From: Gammaproteobacteria bacterium
Lineage (GTDB): Bacteria > Pseudomonadota > Gammaproteobacteria > Pseudomonadales > Oleiphilaceae
Direction of reading: 5' to 3'
Assembly: GCA_029268325.1 (NCBI GenBank)
Contig: JAJUGC010000124.1
Location: 1 to 6,609 of the forward strand
Length of the DNA: 6,609 nucleotides
The notes beneath the pieces were generated by a model that worked only from the letters and a program-made list of their open reading frames with translations, was not told where the DNA came from and made no database searches. Both the position numbers and the translations under genes were made by a program. This document shows, piece after piece, positions 5,703-6,609 of this stretch. Position 1 is the stretch's first letter; each line of letters begins with the position of its first letter.

Positions 5703-6609
5703 CTAGGTCTGGCGATCCTGGGTAAAGACCTGCATAAACTCTTCCCGCCCCTTGCTGGCGATCTCCATCAGCTTTTCCAGGTCTTCCCGAAACTCCACCT
5801 GTTTCCCGAGTAGCCTCTCGTCGTGGTCACGAAACATCTTGATGGTATCCAGGGCGGCGCTCTCGGTCATACCCAGTTCGGTCAGGGTGACTCGGGCGGC
5901 CAGCAGGCTGCTCTCGAAAGTCTCCCGGAGCACAAAAGGAATCCCAAGCGCCATCAAGGACATGGCATGGTGGCGGGTCACCGCCCGGGCAACTACACGC
6001 ACCTGGGGATAGTGCTCCCGCAACAGGTGGGCCACCCGCATGCTTTCGTCCACGTCCGCCAAGGCCAGCACCACCAGCTGGGCCTTGCTGACACCGGCCT
6101 TCTGCAGCACATCCAGCCTGGTGGCATCACCGTAGTACACCTTGTTCCCATAGCGGGTAATAAACTGCACATAGCTGGCGCTACGATCCAGGGCGGTAAA
6201 GGGGATCTGCTTGACGGCCAGCACCCGTCCCACGATCTGCCCAAAACGGCCAAACCCGGCGATGATCACCGATGGCTCCTCCGGCGCACCGGACATATCC
6301 GCCGGCTGGGCCTCCTCTGGGGTTTCCTTCGCCGGCTTGGCGCGAGCCAGCTTCAGCAGCAACGGCGTGGTGATCATGGACAACCCGACAATCAGGGTCA
6401 TCTGATCCACCATCAGGTCATTGATCACATTGAGAGCGCGGGCCTGGTTCAGCAAGACAAAGGCAAACTCACCGCCCTGGGAGAGCAGGATGCCCAAGGT
6501 CCAGGCCTCCCTCCCCTTCAGCCGTAACGCAAACCCCAACAGAGCCAGCACCAGAGCCTTGACCGCCACCAGCACCGCCACCCACATGAGGATCAAAAGC
6601 GGTTCCTCA
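5703..6609 (-). CDS. kefB: Glutathione-regulated K+/H+ antiporter (KefB/KefC type), C-terminal half
   Basis: This is the last 301 codons of a CPA2-family antiporter; the N-terminal membrane domain lies beyond the right edge. KefB and KefC release K+ in exchange for H+ when glutathione adducts form, acidifying the cytoplasm against electrophiles. Visible are the last transmembrane helices, including LLSQGGEFAFVLLNQA and LIVGLSMITTPLLLKL, and an acidic linker (ETPEEAQPADMSGAPEE). An RCK/KTN domain follows with the Rossmann motif IIAGFGRFGQIVGRVL, an aspartate at the end of the second strand (TALDRS) and NKVYYGDATRLDVL. A charged C-terminal helix ends the protein. MITTPLL and KVYYGDAT resemble KefB slightly more than KefC, but the choice is not firm. 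The frame stays open through the edge (Glu-Glu-Pro-Leu before an internal TTG). It is followed by ygiQ on the same strand after 134 bp. Confidence 0.9.
   Translation of the reverse strand, partial: EEPLLILMWVAVLVAVKALVLALLGFALRLKGREAWTLGILLSQGGEFAFVLLNQARALNVINDLMVDQMTLIVGLSMITTPLLLKLARAKPAKETPEEAQPADMSGAPEEPSVIIAGFGRFGQIVGRVLAVKQIPFTALDRSASYVQFITRYGNKVYYGDATRLDVLQKAGVSKAQLVVLALADVDESMRVAHLLREHYPQVRVVARAVTRHHAMSLMALGIPFVLRETFESSLLAARVTLTELGMTESAALDTIKMFRDHDERLLGKQVEFREDLEKLMEIASKGREEFMQVFTQDRQT

Noticed and set aside
5823..6527. A 234-codon open frame on the plus strand opposite kefB
   Set aside because: It is antisense to the conserved RCK domain, is rich in Gln, Gly and His, and has no family resemblance; a shadow frame.

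Overview
The window is a high-GC, gene-dense bacterial chromosome segment that looks gammaproteobacterial. YgiQ and SlyA both align residue by residue, from memory, with their enterobacterial and pseudomonad counterparts. PntB and a KefB-type antiporter fit the same origin. A marine relative of Pseudomonas, such as an Alcanivorax- or Marinobacter-like organism, is plausible, but that is inference. Nothing indicates a mobile element: there is no transposase, integrase, tRNA, rRNA, CRISPR array or long repeat.

Layout, left to right: (1) the 3' end of pntB (+), the NADP(H)-binding domain of the membrane transhydrogenase, closed by a good intrinsic terminator. (2) slyA (-), a MarR/SlyA-family regulator convergent with pntB. 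(3) An unrecognised acidic lipoprotein gene (-) with a clear lipobox; its GTG start is favoured by a strong Shine-Dalgarno, and a weak terminator hairpin spans its stop codon. (4) A DHH/DHHA1 phosphoesterase (+), divergent from the lipoprotein gene across about 118 bp. (5) A 65-residue membrane protein (+), preceded by a palindrome-rich leader that includes its ribosome binding site. (6) ygiQ (-), a radical SAM protein whose stop codon lies only 2 bp from the stop of the small membrane gene. (7) The 3' half of a kefB-type K+/H+ antiporter gene (-), cut by the right edge.

The genes do not form an obvious shared pathway. PntB (NADPH supply) and the Kef antiporter (glutathione-gated K+ efflux) are both linked to redox or electrophile stress, and SlyA-type regulators often serve stress responses, but the sequence shows no link between them here. 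I see no convincing undescribed multi-gene system. The points most worth a second look are the nested palindromes around the ribosome binding site of the small membrane gene, the unrecognised lipoprotein, the second cysteine set in YgiQ, and the near-abutting convergent gene ends.
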